Below, piece after piece: positions 1 through 7,160 of a stretch of 25,023 nucleotides of DNA. Source of the stretch: JAPXSY01 sp034003585. Lineage in GTDB: Bacteria; Verrucomicrobiota; Kiritimatiellia; RFP12; UBA1067. The stretch is taken from positions 1 to 25,023 of the forward strand of contig JAVEYH010000044.1 in assembly GCA_034003585.1 (NCBI GenBank). The letters are read 5' to 3'. A model generated the notes under the pieces. The model was not told the origin of the DNA. It ran no database searches and saw only the letters and a list, made by a program, of their open reading frames with translations. A program made the position numbers and the translations under genes. Positions within the stretch are counted from its first letter, which is position 1. The number at the start of each line of letters is the position of its first letter.

Positions 1-2
1 CC

Positions 3-227
3 ATGAAATTGAAGAAATCGTCTATCGAGGCGGTTGAAGAGGCCAAGCCCGCGTCGGGTGGCGCATTCATCGCCGCGCGTCACCGCAATCCGGTGGCGGA
101 GGTCGCTGCGCAGCAGGCCGCCGGAGCGGAGATATTCGGCGGCGTGTGCGCGATCCTCGCGACCGTTGTGCTGGTGATCATCACCGCGCTGCTGTACGTC
201 AACTGGGATGCGATCAAATCCGCCTGA
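3..227 (+). CDS. small single-pass membrane protein, unknown function
   Basis: The 74-residue product has a polar, charged N-terminal half (Lys/Glu/Ala-rich, residues 1-44) and one clear membrane segment at about residues 45-66, followed by a short tail. I do not recognise a family. The ATG lies two bases from the window edge, so its ribosome-binding site cannot be seen and an upstream extension is possible. Its stop at 225-227 is close to the start of the rhomboid gene; depending on that start, the two genes overlap by 20 bases or are separated by 19. That spacing suggests cotranscription with rhomboid-nadC-coaX. The single membrane helix makes it a conceivable rhomboid partner or substrate, but this rests only on position. 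Confidence 0.6.
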   Translation: MKLKKSSIEAVEEAKPASGGAFIAARHRNPVAEVAAQQAAGAEIFGGVCAILATVVLVIITALLYVNWDAIKSA

Positions 228-246
228 GGCCGGATCGGAGGCCGGG

Positions 247-1038
247 TTGATCAATCGGATGCGCAGAGGACTCTGGCGTCTGAGGGGTTTCGCGCGATCG
301 GCGCCTGCGGCAATCGGTCTGGTGGCCGTGTGCCTCGGTGTTTTTCTCATCCAGCAGACGGCGGCGCGGGTTGATTTCGTCGCGGTGTACGGATACCGGT
401 ACGGGTACGACCAGGCGCTGCTGCGCTGTTTCGGGTTGAGCTGGCCCCTGTTGCGCGAGGGGTTTGTCTGGCAGCTTGTGACCTACATGTTCCTGCACGC
501 CTCGTGGCAGCACCTCGCGATGAATATGCTGACGGTCCTGCTGCTCGGCTCCGGGCTCGAAGCCGGGATCGGCGGGCGGCGCTTCAAACAGATTTTCCTG
601 ACGGGCGGCGTGGTGGGCGGGCTCGGGTGGCTGGCGGTGACGGCGCTGACGCCCCTGATGCCGCCCGCGGACGCGCTGACGCGGTGGCTGCCGCAGGCCG
701 CGGCCGCGTGGCTGCAGGCGGGTGCGTCATCGGGGCAGACGCTGGACGGGGCCCTGTGCATCGGCGCCTCGGGCGGGGTGTTCGCGCTCATCGGCGCGTA
801 CGGCGCCCTGTTCCCGCGGCGCGAGGTATATGTGCTGCTGCTCTTTTTCCCGCTGCGGCTGAAGGCGCGGACCCTGGCATGGGTTTTGGGCGCCGTCACC
901 GTGGCGGAGGCGGTTTTCGTGCAGTCCCGGGTGGCCTACGCCGCGCATCTGGTCGGGGGGGGCGCCGGGTATCTCTGCGGGTGCTCGCTGCGCGCGGAGG
1001 CCGGGGATCGGAGAGGAGGGGTTTCGTATGGGGGGTGA
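247..1038 (+). CDS. rhomboid family intramembrane serine protease
   Basis: The predicted protein cleaves transmembrane substrates inside the membrane. Numbering from an upstream ATG at 208, it shows the rhomboid hallmarks: HxxxN (H102-N106, after W100) in the first core helices, the catalytic serine in GASGG (S188), and the partner histidine in AAHLVGGGAGY (H247). Hydrophobic segments lie near 36-50, 87-115, 128-150, 183-202, 207-219 and 222-260. I chose the TTG start at 247 because GGAG (237-240) sits six bases upstream of it; the ATG at 208 lies inside the previous gene without a visible ribosome-binding site, and the ATG at 259 is too far from GGAG. The 3' end overlaps nadC by 11 bases, suggesting translational coupling. 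The substrate is unknown. The long linker between helices (about 150-182) is Ala/Pro-rich. Confidence 0.88.
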   Translation: MINRMRRGLWRLRGFARSAPAAIGLVAVCLGVFLIQQTAARVDFVAVYGYRYGYDQALLRCFGLSWPLLREGFVWQLVTYMFLHASWQHLAMNMLTVLLLGSGLEAGIGGRRFKQIFLTGGVVGGLGWLAVTALTPLMPPADALTRWLPQAAAAWLQAGASSGQTLDGALCIGASGGVFALIGAYGALFPRREVYVLLLFFPLRLKARTLAWVLGAVTVAEAVFVQSRVAYAAHLVGGGAGYLCGCSLRAEAGDRRGGVSYGG

Positions 1039-1894
1039 CGGCGTGATGGGTGACCCGCGGGCGCTCGCGGCGGTGCGGGCGGCCCTGGCGGAGGATATCG
1101 GGGACGGGGACGCCACGACCCGGGCGCTGGTCGACCCGCGGATCGAGGCGACCGCCGCGTTGCTCACGCGCGAGCCGTGCCGCGTGGCCGGGGTCAGCGT
1201 GGGACAGGCGGCCTTTCTTTGCGTGGATGAGGAATTGCGGGTCGAGACGCTCCTGCCCGACGGGCACGCCGCGGCCGCGGGGGAGGCGCTGATGACGGTC
1301 CGCGGCCGGGCCGCCTCGATTCTGACCGCGGAACGGACCGCGCTGAATTTCATGCAGCGCCTGTGCGGCATCGCCACGCTGACCGCCCGGTTCGCCGAGG
1401 CGGTGAAGCCGTACGGCACGCTGATCCTCGATACGCGCAAAACTACGCCCAACCTGCGGCAATTCGAGAAGTACGCGGTCACCTGCGGCGGCGGCGTGAA
1501 CCACCGCTTCGGCCTGTACGACCGGGTGCTGATCAAGGACAACCACCGGCGGCTGTGGCAGGGCCACGATCCGGACCGCCTGGACTTGGCTGTCGCGGCC
1601 GCGCGGAAGGCCTATCCCGCACTCGCGGTGGAGGTGGAGGTCGAGAGCGTGGCCGAGTGCGTCAGCGCGTTGCGGGGCCGGCCCGAATGGATTATGCTCG
1701 ACAACATGGATTGCGGCCGGATGCGCGAGTGCGTGGCTTTGTGCCGGGGCAAGGCGAAGACCGAGGCCTCGGGCGGAATCACGCTGGATCGCGCGCGCGA
1801 GGTGGCGGCGACGGGGGTCGACGCGATCTCGCTCGGGTGCCTAACGCACTCGGCGCCCTCTGTGGATCTGTCGCTGGAATGGAGCCGGGTCTGA
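1028..1894 (+). CDS. nadC: nicotinate-nucleotide pyrophosphorylase (carboxylating), NadC
   Basis: This enzyme converts quinolinate and PRPP to nicotinate mononucleotide, CO2 and PPi in de novo NAD synthesis in the cytoplasm. The 288-residue length is normal for the family. Visible motifs are EDIGDGDATT near the N-terminus (22-31), ERTALNFMQRLCGIAT (102-117), DTRKTTPN (135-142), GGGVNHRFGLYD (154-165), LIKDNH (168-173), the VEVEVES acidic strand (201-207), MLDN (223-226), EASGGI (247-251) and SLGCLTHS near the C-terminus. Together these cover the quinolinate-binding Arg/His/Lys residues and the phosphate-binding end of the barrel. The start is supported by GGAGGGG at 1015-1021, six bases before the ATG. 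The gene overlaps the rhomboid gene and lies three bases before coaX. No nadA or nadB is in the window. Confidence 0.96.
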   Translation: MGGDGVMGDPRALAAVRAALAEDIGDGDATTRALVDPRIEATAALLTREPCRVAGVSVGQAAFLCVDEELRVETLLPDGHAAAAGEALMTVRGRAASILTAERTALNFMQRLCGIATLTARFAEAVKPYGTLILDTRKTTPNLRQFEKYAVTCGGGVNHRFGLYDRVLIKDNHRRLWQGHDPDRLDLAVAAARKAYPALAVEVEVESVAECVSALRGRPEWIMLDNMDCGRMRECVALCRGKAKTEASGGITLDRAREVAATGVDAISLGCLTHSAPSVDLSLEWSRV

Positions 1895-1897
1895 GCC

Positions 1898-2671
1898 GTG
1901 CGACTGCTCGTCATTGATGTCGGCAACACCTCGACAGGCATCGGCCTGTATGACGGCGGAAAGATTTCGCGCGTCACGCATGTCAAGGGCGGCATTGTGA
2001 AGCACCCCGAGGCGTGCGCCGAAGCGGTGCGCAAGGCGGCCCGCGGGAGCGTCAACGGCGCGGTTCTGGGCTCTGTCGTGCCGCGTGTCAACCCGGCGTG
2101 GCAGCGGCTTGTGCGGCGCGAGCTGGGGTGCGGGCTGCTGGTGGTCAAAGCGGGGTTGCCGATGGAGGTGACGGTCGATTATCCCGCCCCCGAAACAATC
2201 GGCGCGGACCGGCTGGCGGATGCGTGCGGCGGCGTGCGGCGCTACGGCGCGCCGCTGATCGTGGCGGACTTCGGAACGGCGCTGACGTTTGACATCGTGA
2301 CCCGGGACCGGCGGTACGTGGGGGGCGTGATCACGCCCGGGCTGCCGCTGATGACCGACTACCTGTATGAGCGGACGGCGCTGTTGCCGCGCGTGGAGCT
2401 GGAGGGGCCTTGCCCGAAGCTGGGGCGCACGACGATGCAGGCGATGCGGATCGGCGCGCAGGTCGGGTACCGCGGCATCGTGCGCGAGATCGTGGACCAC
2501 CTGCGGCAAACGCTGGCGTGCGACTTCAGGCTGGTCGCCACGGGCGGGTATGCCGGATGGGCGCTGCGGGACAGCGGCATGGAGTTCGTCCTCGATCCGG
2601 AGCTGACGCTGTTCGGCCTGGGCTGCATCGGCGAGAGGAATTGCCTGGGCAATCGCGGGTGTGAATGCTGA
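1898..2671 (+). CDS. coaX: type III pantothenate kinase CoaX
   Basis: The predicted enzyme phosphorylates pantothenate, the first step of CoA synthesis. It belongs to the ASKHA-fold type III family, which lacks the Walker A motif of CoaA. Visible motifs are DVGNTST (7-13, phosphate loop), PETIGADR (98-105), DFGTALTFD (124-132) and GGVITPG (142-148), then GRTTMQAMRIGAQVGY and ATGGYA towards the C-terminus. The length (257 residues) fits the family. The start is GTG at 1898, placed by the N-terminal motif; the ribosome-binding site is weak, which fits translational coupling to nadC, whose stop is three bases upstream. BirA is often adjacent to CoaX but is absent here. The last 13 residues are Cys/Gly/Asn-rich and extend slightly past the usual end. 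Confidence 0.95.
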   Translation: MRLLVIDVGNTSTGIGLYDGGKISRVTHVKGGIVKHPEACAEAVRKAARGSVNGAVLGSVVPRVNPAWQRLVRRELGCGLLVVKAGLPMEVTVDYPAPETIGADRLADACGGVRRYGAPLIVADFGTALTFDIVTRDRRYVGGVITPGLPLMTDYLYERTALLPRVELEGPCPKLGRTTMQAMRIGAQVGYRGIVREIVDHLRQTLACDFRLVATGGYAGWALRDSGMEFVLDPELTLFGLGCIGERNCLGNRGCEC

Positions 2672-2716
2672 ACCAGAATTTGGGCTGTGAGCGGGGCCTT
2701 GCAAAGATGGGGAGTT

Positions 2717-2732
2717 TTAACGCAAAAGCCGC
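2717..2732 (+). repeat. left terminal inverted repeat of the GxxExxY cassette
   Basis: TTAACGCAAAAGCCGC matches the reverse complement of 3306-3321 at 14 of 16 positions. A second CGCAAAG follows at 2730-2736, giving two CGCAAA units nine bases apart, a pattern familiar from CGCAAAG-type repeats near GxxExxY genes. Confidence 0.55.
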
Positions 2733-2739
2733 AAAGATT

Positions 2740-2799
2740 GCGCGGCTATCTCGTCTGCCTCACGCACGAATACGTGCACGGCAGAACGGATAGCCGCGC
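2740..2799. repeat. 60-nt hairpin upstream of the GxxExxY gene
   Basis: The outer arms are 11 bp and perfect (2740-2750 with 2789-2799). The middle helix pairs 2752-2759 with 2780-2788 around one bulged A. The tip pairs 2764-2768 with 2773-2777 around an AATA loop. Almost the whole 60 nt is paired, and no U-run follows, so it is not a standard terminator. It ends four bases before the first in-frame ATG (2803), so in an mRNA it would sit immediately before the coding region. Confidence 0.75.
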
Positions 2800-2823
2800 G
2801 GGATGAAGTCAAGGTGTGTTGTC

Positions 2824-3234
2824 ATGCATCCATTATATTCACGTGCTAACGAGCTTTCCCGGGTTGTCATCGCGTGCGCGATTGAGGTGTACAAGCATTT
2901 TGGCCCTGGGTTACTCGAATCCATTTACACGCGATGTCTGGCACGTGAACTGATAATCCGCGGCCATCATGTGCAGACCGAAAAACGTATTGATATTTCT
3001 TACAAAGGACTTGTTTTTGAGGAATGCCTCCGGTTGGACTTGCTGATAGATGAATGTCTGCTGGTGGAAGCGAAGGTTTCCGGGTCAGGAATTCATCCGG
3101 AACACCGGAAACAATTGCTGAGTTATGAAAAGTTGTTGGACATCCCCTTGGGACTGGTTTTTAATTTTGGAGATGACCGCTTTGGAGACAGGGGCATTCA
3201 ACGTGTGATTTTGAAAGGCGCAGATGCTGATTGA
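2824..3234 (+). CDS. GxxExxY protein (PD-(D/E)XK nuclease-like)
   Basis: The family is recognised by GPGLLESIY, which contains the name-giving G-x-x-E-x-x-Y, and by a nuclease-like core: an Asp in RLDLLID, then VEAK in the next strand (the D...ExK pattern), followed by a QLLSY helix and an LVFNFG strand. The fold is related to the PDDEXK_3 group; no biochemical function is established. The length of 136 residues is typical. I prefer the ATG at 2824 because AAGG lies nine bases upstream (2811-2814) and family members usually begin near this point; an in-frame ATG at 2803 would add seven residues but touches the hairpin and has no good ribosome-binding site. Base composition is more A+T-rich than the neighbours, suggesting acquisition. 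It is flanked by two hairpins and inverted repeats. Confidence 0.9.
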   Translation: MHPLYSRANELSRVVIACAIEVYKHFGPGLLESIYTRCLARELIIRGHHVQTEKRIDISYKGLVFEECLRLDLLIDECLLVEAKVSGSGIHPEHRKQLLSYEKLLDIPLGLVFNFGDDRFGDRGIQRVILKGADAD

Positions 3235-3238
3235 TGTT

Positions 3239-3298
3239 GCGCAAATGTGCGCTCCGCCGTCCATGTATCCATGGGTGAGGCGGGCGCGACATTTGCGC
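3239..3298. repeat. 60-nt hairpin downstream of the GxxExxY gene
   Basis: Outer arms GCGCAAATGT (3239-3248) and ACATTTGCGC (3289-3298) pair perfectly. Inside, 3249-3252 pairs with 3284-3287 and 3254-3258 with 3279-3283, with a bulged T at 3253 and a bulged G at 3288. The tip pairs 3261-3265 with 3270-3274 around a TATC loop. It begins four bases after the GxxExxY stop. It has the same span (60 nt) as the upstream hairpin but a different sequence. A terminator role is possible, but the U-run at 3310-3314 is 12 bases away. Confidence 0.75.
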
Positions 3299-3305
3299 TC
3301 TTATA

Positions 3306-3321
3306 GCGGTTTTTGCGTTTA
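3306..3321 (-). repeat. right terminal inverted repeat of the GxxExxY cassette
   Basis: Its reverse complement, TAAACGCAAAAACCGC, matches 2717-2732 at 14 of 16 positions. It lies eight bases outside the downstream hairpin; the left copy lies seven bases outside the upstream hairpin, so the arrangement is nearly symmetrical. Confidence 0.55.
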
Positions 3322-3354
3322 TGGGCATAGAGATTTGGAAAAACAGGAGAGAGC

Positions 3355-4263
3355 ATGAAACCGACATTGGTGATTCTGGCGGCGGGCATGGGAAGCCGGT
3401 ACGGCGGGTTGAAGCAGGTCGAGCCGGTGGGTCCGTCCGGCGAAACGATCATGGACTACTCGGTGTTCGATGCGGTGCGCGCCGGATTCAACCGCGTGGT
3501 GTTCGTGATCCGGCGGGATTTCGAGGGGGTCTTCCGCGAGACCGTGGGCGCGAAATACGCCGGAACGGTGGAGGTGGGGTACGCGTTCCAGTCCCTGGAC
3601 GATCTGCCCGCGGGGTTCACGGTGCCGGCCGGGCGGGCCAAGCCGTGGGGCACGGCGCACGCGATCCGTTCGGCGCGGCAGGCGGTGGAGGCGCCGTTTG
3701 CCGCGATCAATGCGGATGACTTCTACGGCCAGGACGCGTTCGCGCGGCTGGGTGCGTTTCTCTCCGCGCCGACGCGGCCTGCGGCGAAACCGCGCTTCGC
3801 CATGGTCGGCTACCGTCTGGACCAGACGCTCTCGGAGCACGGCAGCGTGGCGCGCGGCATCTGCCGCGTGACGCCGGAGGGGATGCTGGCGGGGGTGACG
3901 GAGATGACGCGCCTGGTGCGTGCGGAGGGCGGCGTCGAAAATCGCGAGAATCCCGCGCAGCCGGTCCGGCTGAGCGGCGCGGAACGGGTTTCGCTGAATC
4001 TGTGGGGCTTCACGCCCGCGCTGTTTCCGGTGCTGGAGGCGCGTTTCCCCGCCTGGCTGGAGGCGCACGCGGCGGATCCGAAAGCCGAATGGTACATTCC
4101 GTTTGTGGTGGACGGGCTGATCCGCGAGGGCGCGGCGGAGGTCGAGGTGCTGCCGACCGAAAGCGCCTGGTTCGGGGTGACCTACCGGGAGGACAAGCCT
4201 GCGGTGACGGCCGCGGTGCGGGCGCGGGTCCGGGACGGCGCGTACCCCGGTAAACTTTGGTAA
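3355..4263 (+). CDS. nucleotidyltransferase family protein (sugar-phosphate nucleotidylyltransferase-like)
   Basis: The protein has the GT-A-like nucleotidyltransferase fold that activates a sugar phosphate, or a similar phosphate, with an NTP. The nucleotide-binding loop LAAGMGSRYGGLKQ is at residues 8-21. PWGTAHA (97-103) and INADDFYG (118-125) supply the base/sugar contact and the metal-binding aspartates. The rest (about 130-302) resembles uncharacterised NDP-sugar pyrophosphorylase-like proteins rather than RmlA, GlmU or ManC, so I give no substrate. The start is clear: AGGAGA at 3345-3350, five bases before the ATG. The gene lies just outside the right inverted repeat of the GxxExxY cassette, and 12 bases before the ComF-family gene, probably as one transcript. 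No choline kinase or capsule genes accompany it. Confidence 0.85.
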   Translation: MKPTLVILAAGMGSRYGGLKQVEPVGPSGETIMDYSVFDAVRAGFNRVVFVIRRDFEGVFRETVGAKYAGTVEVGYAFQSLDDLPAGFTVPAGRAKPWGTAHAIRSARQAVEAPFAAINADDFYGQDAFARLGAFLSAPTRPAAKPRFAMVGYRLDQTLSEHGSVARGICRVTPEGMLAGVTEMTRLVRAEGGVENRENPAQPVRLSGAERVSLNLWGFTPALFPVLEARFPAWLEAHAADPKAEWYIPFVVDGLIREGAAEVEVLPTESAWFGVTYREDKPAVTAAVRARVRDGAYPGKLW

Positions 4264-4275
4264 CGCGGAGGCCGC

Positions 4276-5010
4276 ATGACCGGAAAAGGGCGCCAACTCG
4301 CCGGTCTGCTCGCGGAGTGGCTGTATCCGCGGGTCTGCCCCAACCCGGCCTGCGGCAAGCCGTCGGACCGCCCCGGCCGGTCATTGTGCTGGGAGTGTTT
4401 CCGCGCAATCGAGCTCTACCGGGAGAGCCTGTGCGAAAGGTGCGGCGCCAGCGCGGAGGGACATGTGGGCCACGCGTTCGAGTGCGGCGTGTGCCGGGAG
4501 GTGCGGCCGCATTTCGACCGCGCGCGGTCGGCCGGCCGCTTCTGCGGCGCCTTGCGCGAGATGATCCACGGCTTCAAATACGGGCAGGCGCTCTGGCTGT
4601 GCCAGGACCTTACGGATTTTTTGGCCGGGTGCCTGACCGCGCATTTCGACCCCGTTGCCGTGGATGTGGTCGTGCCGGTGCCGCTGCATCCGGTGCGGGA
4701 ACGCGAGCGCTCCTACAATCAGGCGGCGTTGTTGGCGCGGGCCCTGGCGGGACGGATCGGGCGCCGCTGCGACGACCGCGCGTTGCGGCGCACGCGCCGC
4801 ACGGGGACGCAGACGCGTCTGGACGCGGTCCGCCGGCGCCTCAACATGCGGGGCGCGTTTGAGGTCAGCCGGCCGTCATGGGTGACGCGGCGCTGTGTGC
4901 TGCTGGTCGATGATGTCATGACCACCGGCGCCACGCTGGATGCCTGCGCGCATGCGCTGAAGGATGCCGGCGCGCGTACGGTGTGGGCGCTGACCGTGGC
5001 GCGCGGCTGA
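4276..5010 (+). CDS. ComF family protein (double zinc-finger phosphoribosyltransferase)
   Basis: The protein has an N-terminal metal-binding part followed by a type I phosphoribosyltransferase domain. Two four-cysteine clusters are visible: C21, C26, C38, C41 and C53, C56, C70, C73. The PRPP-binding loop VLLVDDVMTTGAT spans 208-220, and the ComF hallmark VPVPLHPVRERERSYNQA spans 133-150. The length (244 residues) is normal. In naturally competent bacteria ComF acts in uptake or processing of transforming DNA; in many others the role is unknown, and no other competence gene is seen here. GGAG at 4267-4270 supports the start. The gene is convergent with the sensor kinase on the other strand, with only 15 bases between stops and no obvious terminator. 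Confidence 0.9.
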   Translation: MTGKGRQLAGLLAEWLYPRVCPNPACGKPSDRPGRSLCWECFRAIELYRESLCERCGASAEGHVGHAFECGVCREVRPHFDRARSAGRFCGALREMIHGFKYGQALWLCQDLTDFLAGCLTAHFDPVAVDVVVPVPLHPVRERERSYNQAALLARALAGRIGRRCDDRALRRTRRTGTQTRLDAVRRRLNMRGAFEVSRPSWVTRRCVLLVDDVMTTGATLDACAHALKDAGARTVWALTVARG

Positions 5011-5025
5011 AGCGGCCGGCGCGCC

Positions 5026-6456
5026 TCAGGATGGCGGATCACGGAGTGGCAGCGTCACGCGGAAGGCGCTGCCCGCGCCGGGCCGGCTTTCCAGGCTGAC
5101 CGTGCCGCCATGCGCCGAGATGATGATCTGGACGATGTTCAGGCCGAGCCCCAGCCCCTTTTCGGTTTCGCGCGCCTGTTTGCCGCGGAAGAGGCGCTGC
5201 CAGACGAGGGTCTGCTCGGCTTCGGGGATGCCGATGCCGGTGTCGCGGACGCATACGCGCACGGCGTCGGGGTCCGTTTCCAGCGTGAGGTCCACGCGGC
5301 CGCCGTTCGGGGTGTATTTCAAGGCGTTGTCCACGAGGTTGGCGAAGGCGCGGGCGAGGCGGTTGCGGTCCCCGTCGAACAGCACGTCGCGGCCGCAGGC
5401 GTTCACGTACGAGAGGGTCAGGCGCTTTTCCTCCGCGAGCAACGAGTAGAGGTCGGTGATTTCGCCGAGGAGTTGGCTGAGGAGGAAGGGCTGGCGGTTG
5501 AGCTTGACGAACCCGCTCTCCATCTCGCGCGCGTCCATCAGATTCTGGAGCTGGAGCTGGAGACGGTCGCAGTCCTCAATGATGTCGGCGAGCGTCTCGG
5601 TCAGTTCGGCGGGAAGCCGTTCGCGGTGCAGCGCCAGCTCCGACGCGCCGCGGATGCGCGCAAGCGGCGTGCGGAAATCGTGCGCCACGTTCTCCATGGT
5701 CTCGCGCATGGCCCGGATCAGGTTGGCGTATTTTCCGGTCATGACCGTGAAGAGCTGCCCCAGCGTGTCGAGTTCCGCGATCAGGCTCCGGACCGGCGGC
5801 GCGCCGGTCTCAAAGGCCTGCGAGCGGATGATGTCGGACATCGATTTCGTGATGCGGTGGATGGGGCGCAGGGTGATCATCATCATGAAGATGCCCGAGG
5901 CGATCGAGAAAAAGGTGGAGAGGGCCGCGTAGAGCAGGAGGATGCGCACCAGCATGCTTTTCTGGTCCACCTCCAAAAACGAACCCTTGCCCACCTGGAG
6001 CACGCGGCCGTCCGGGAGGCGGGTGGTCTGGATCTGGACGTGCCGTTTCAACGGCCGGATGTAATATTCGCTCAACCCCTCGCGGGGCAGGCCTTCGCTG
6101 CCCTCCGCGAAGACGCGCCAGTCCGGGAGGTCGATCTTTTTCGGCCAGGTGATGGTGTATTCGACCAGTCCGCGGCGGTTGATCACGCGCACGATAAAGA
6201 TGGTGGAGGGCGGGTAGCGGCCCATGGTCACCTGCTCGGCCAGCAGGTTGCCGTCGGTGTTCTGGGTGAGAAGGCCGACGAGTTCCTCGCTCTCGGCCCG
6301 GACGTCCTCGCGGTCAAAGCCCCGGGCGGAGACGGTGATGATCCGGCTGATCAGGAAAAAGATCACGCCGGTGCAGAGGGCGTAGACGATCAGGTAGCCC
6401 ATGCCGAGATACATCGCGAAGGAGCGGAGGCGGTTAGTCCGTCGTGCGGAAAACAT
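5026..6456 (-). CDS. two-component sensor histidine kinase
   Basis: The kinase has a first membrane helix at about 16-38, a periplasmic sensor of about 130 residues (39-167), a second helix at 168-195, a HAMP-like linker (196-250), a dimerisation/phosphoacceptor helix with H259 in AHDFRTPL, and a HATPase domain. The HATPase domain has an N box (FANLVDNALKYT, 371-382), a G1 box (DTGIGIPE, 405-412), an F box (WQRLFRG, 419-425) and a G2 box (GLGLGLN, 434-440). It resembles the CusS/heavy-metal-type architecture, but the sensor domain shows no metal-binding cluster, so the stimulus is unknown. The ATG at 6456 overlaps the response-regulator gene by 23 bases and is preceded by AGAGGGG, consistent with coupled translation. 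The regulator is its evident partner. Confidence 0.94.
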   Translation of the reverse strand: MFSARRTNRLRSFAMYLGMGYLIVYALCTGVIFFLISRIITVSARGFDREDVRAESEELVGLLTQNTDGNLLAEQVTMGRYPPSTIFIVRVINRRGLVEYTITWPKKIDLPDWRVFAEGSEGLPREGLSEYYIRPLKRHVQIQTTRLPDGRVLQVGKGSFLEVDQKSMLVRILLLYAALSTFFSIASGIFMMMITLRPIHRITKSMSDIIRSQAFETGAPPVRSLIAELDTLGQLFTVMTGKYANLIRAMRETMENVAHDFRTPLARIRGASELALHRERLPAELTETLADIIEDCDRLQLQLQNLMDAREMESGFVKLNRQPFLLSQLLGEITDLYSLLAEEKRLTLSYVNACGRDVLFDGDRNRLARAFANLVDNALKYTPNGGRVDLTLETDPDAVRVCVRDTGIGIPEAEQTLVWQRLFRGKQARETEKGLGLGLNIVQIIISAHGGTVSLESRPGAGSAFRVTLPLRDPPS

Positions 6457-7123
6457 AGCCGACCCCTCTCATGGTCTGGATCCGCTTCACGCTGAACCCG
6501 GCATCCAGTTTCGTGCGCAGCCGGCAGACCAGGACATCCACCACGTTGGTTTGCGGATCAAAGCTGTAATCCCAGATCCGTTCGAGGATCAGCGTTTTGT
6601 TGAGGGGCCGGTTGGCGTTGCGCATCAGCAGATCGAGGAGGGCGAACTCCCGCGGCTGCAGCTCGATCTTGCGGTTCTCGCGCAAGACGGTGCGCCGCAG
6701 CAGATCGAGGGTCACCCCGCCGAGGCTGAGCGAGGTGGCGTCCTTGCCCGGTTGTGCCGGGGTCTGCAGGCGCCGGGTGATCGCGTGCAGGCGCGCGGTC
6801 AGCTCCGAAAACGAGAAGGGCTTGGCCATGTAATCGTCGGCGCCGGTTTCCAGACCGGTCACGCGGTCCTCCACGGCACTTTTGGCGCTGAGCACCAGCA
6901 CCGGGGTCGGGTCGCCTTTGCGGCGCATCTGCCGGAGCAGATCGATCCCGTTCCGTTCCGGCAGCATGATGTCGAGCACGACCGCGTCATATTGCGTGCT
7001 TTGCCAGAGGCGCAGCCCTTCGGTGCCGGTCGAGGCCATGTCCACGGTGTGGCCTTCCTGACTCAAGCCCCGGCTGATGAAGGACTGGATCTTGTCGTCG
7101 TCTTCGATCACCAGTATTCGCAT
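6434..7123 (-). CDS. OmpR-family DNA-binding response regulator
   Basis: The receiver domain (about 1-115) has the acidic pair D8-D9, phosphoacceptor D51 in VVLDIMLP, S79 and K101 in MAKPFSF. The C-terminal winged helix (about 130-225) has LQPREFALLDLLM, the recognition region NVVDVLVCRLRTKLD, and the closing MRGVGYVF. The length (229 residues) is typical. An upstream in-frame ATG would add 29 Arg/Ala-rich residues; I start at 7123 because MRILVIEDD is the canonical N-terminus. The stop lies within the sensor-kinase gene, so the pair is translationally coupled. Thirty-seven bases upstream is the end of a membrane-protein gene on the same strand, so this regulator is probably the second gene of a three-gene operon. 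Confidence 0.95.
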   Translation of the reverse strand: MRILVIEDDDKIQSFISRGLSQEGHTVDMASTGTEGLRLWQSTQYDAVVLDIMLPERNGIDLLRQMRRKGDPTPVLVLSAKSAVEDRVTGLETGADDYMAKPFSFSELTARLHAITRRLQTPAQPGKDATSLSLGGVTLDLLRRTVLRENRKIELQPREFALLDLLMRNANRPLNKTLILERIWDYSFDPQTNVVDVLVCRLRTKLDAGFSVKRIQTMRGVGYVFRTTD

Positions 7124-7160
7124 GGCTCCGGCTTTCCGCGCCGCGCGGCGCAAAAGGAGT

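Larger units (their letters stand above)
2717..3321. mobile_element. candidate hairpin-flanked GxxExxY cassette with terminal inverted repeats
   Basis: A roughly 605-bp unit has, in order, a 16-bp terminal inverted repeat, a 60-nt near-perfect hairpin, one GxxExxY gene, a second 60-nt hairpin of unrelated sequence, and the inverted terminal repeat. The coding part is visibly richer in A and T than the genes on both sides. No transposase and no convincing target-site duplication are seen, so mobility is an inference from architecture. A PD-(D/E)XK-type nuclease bracketed by long hairpins is reminiscent of REP/RAYT units, though the protein family differs. Confidence 0.45.

Noticed and set aside
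5110..6495. A 461-codon open frame on the + strand opposite the sensor kinase
   Set aside because: It is the complement of a kinase gene with all catalytic boxes in order; its product is low-complexity and matches no family. Long antisense frames are common at this GC content.
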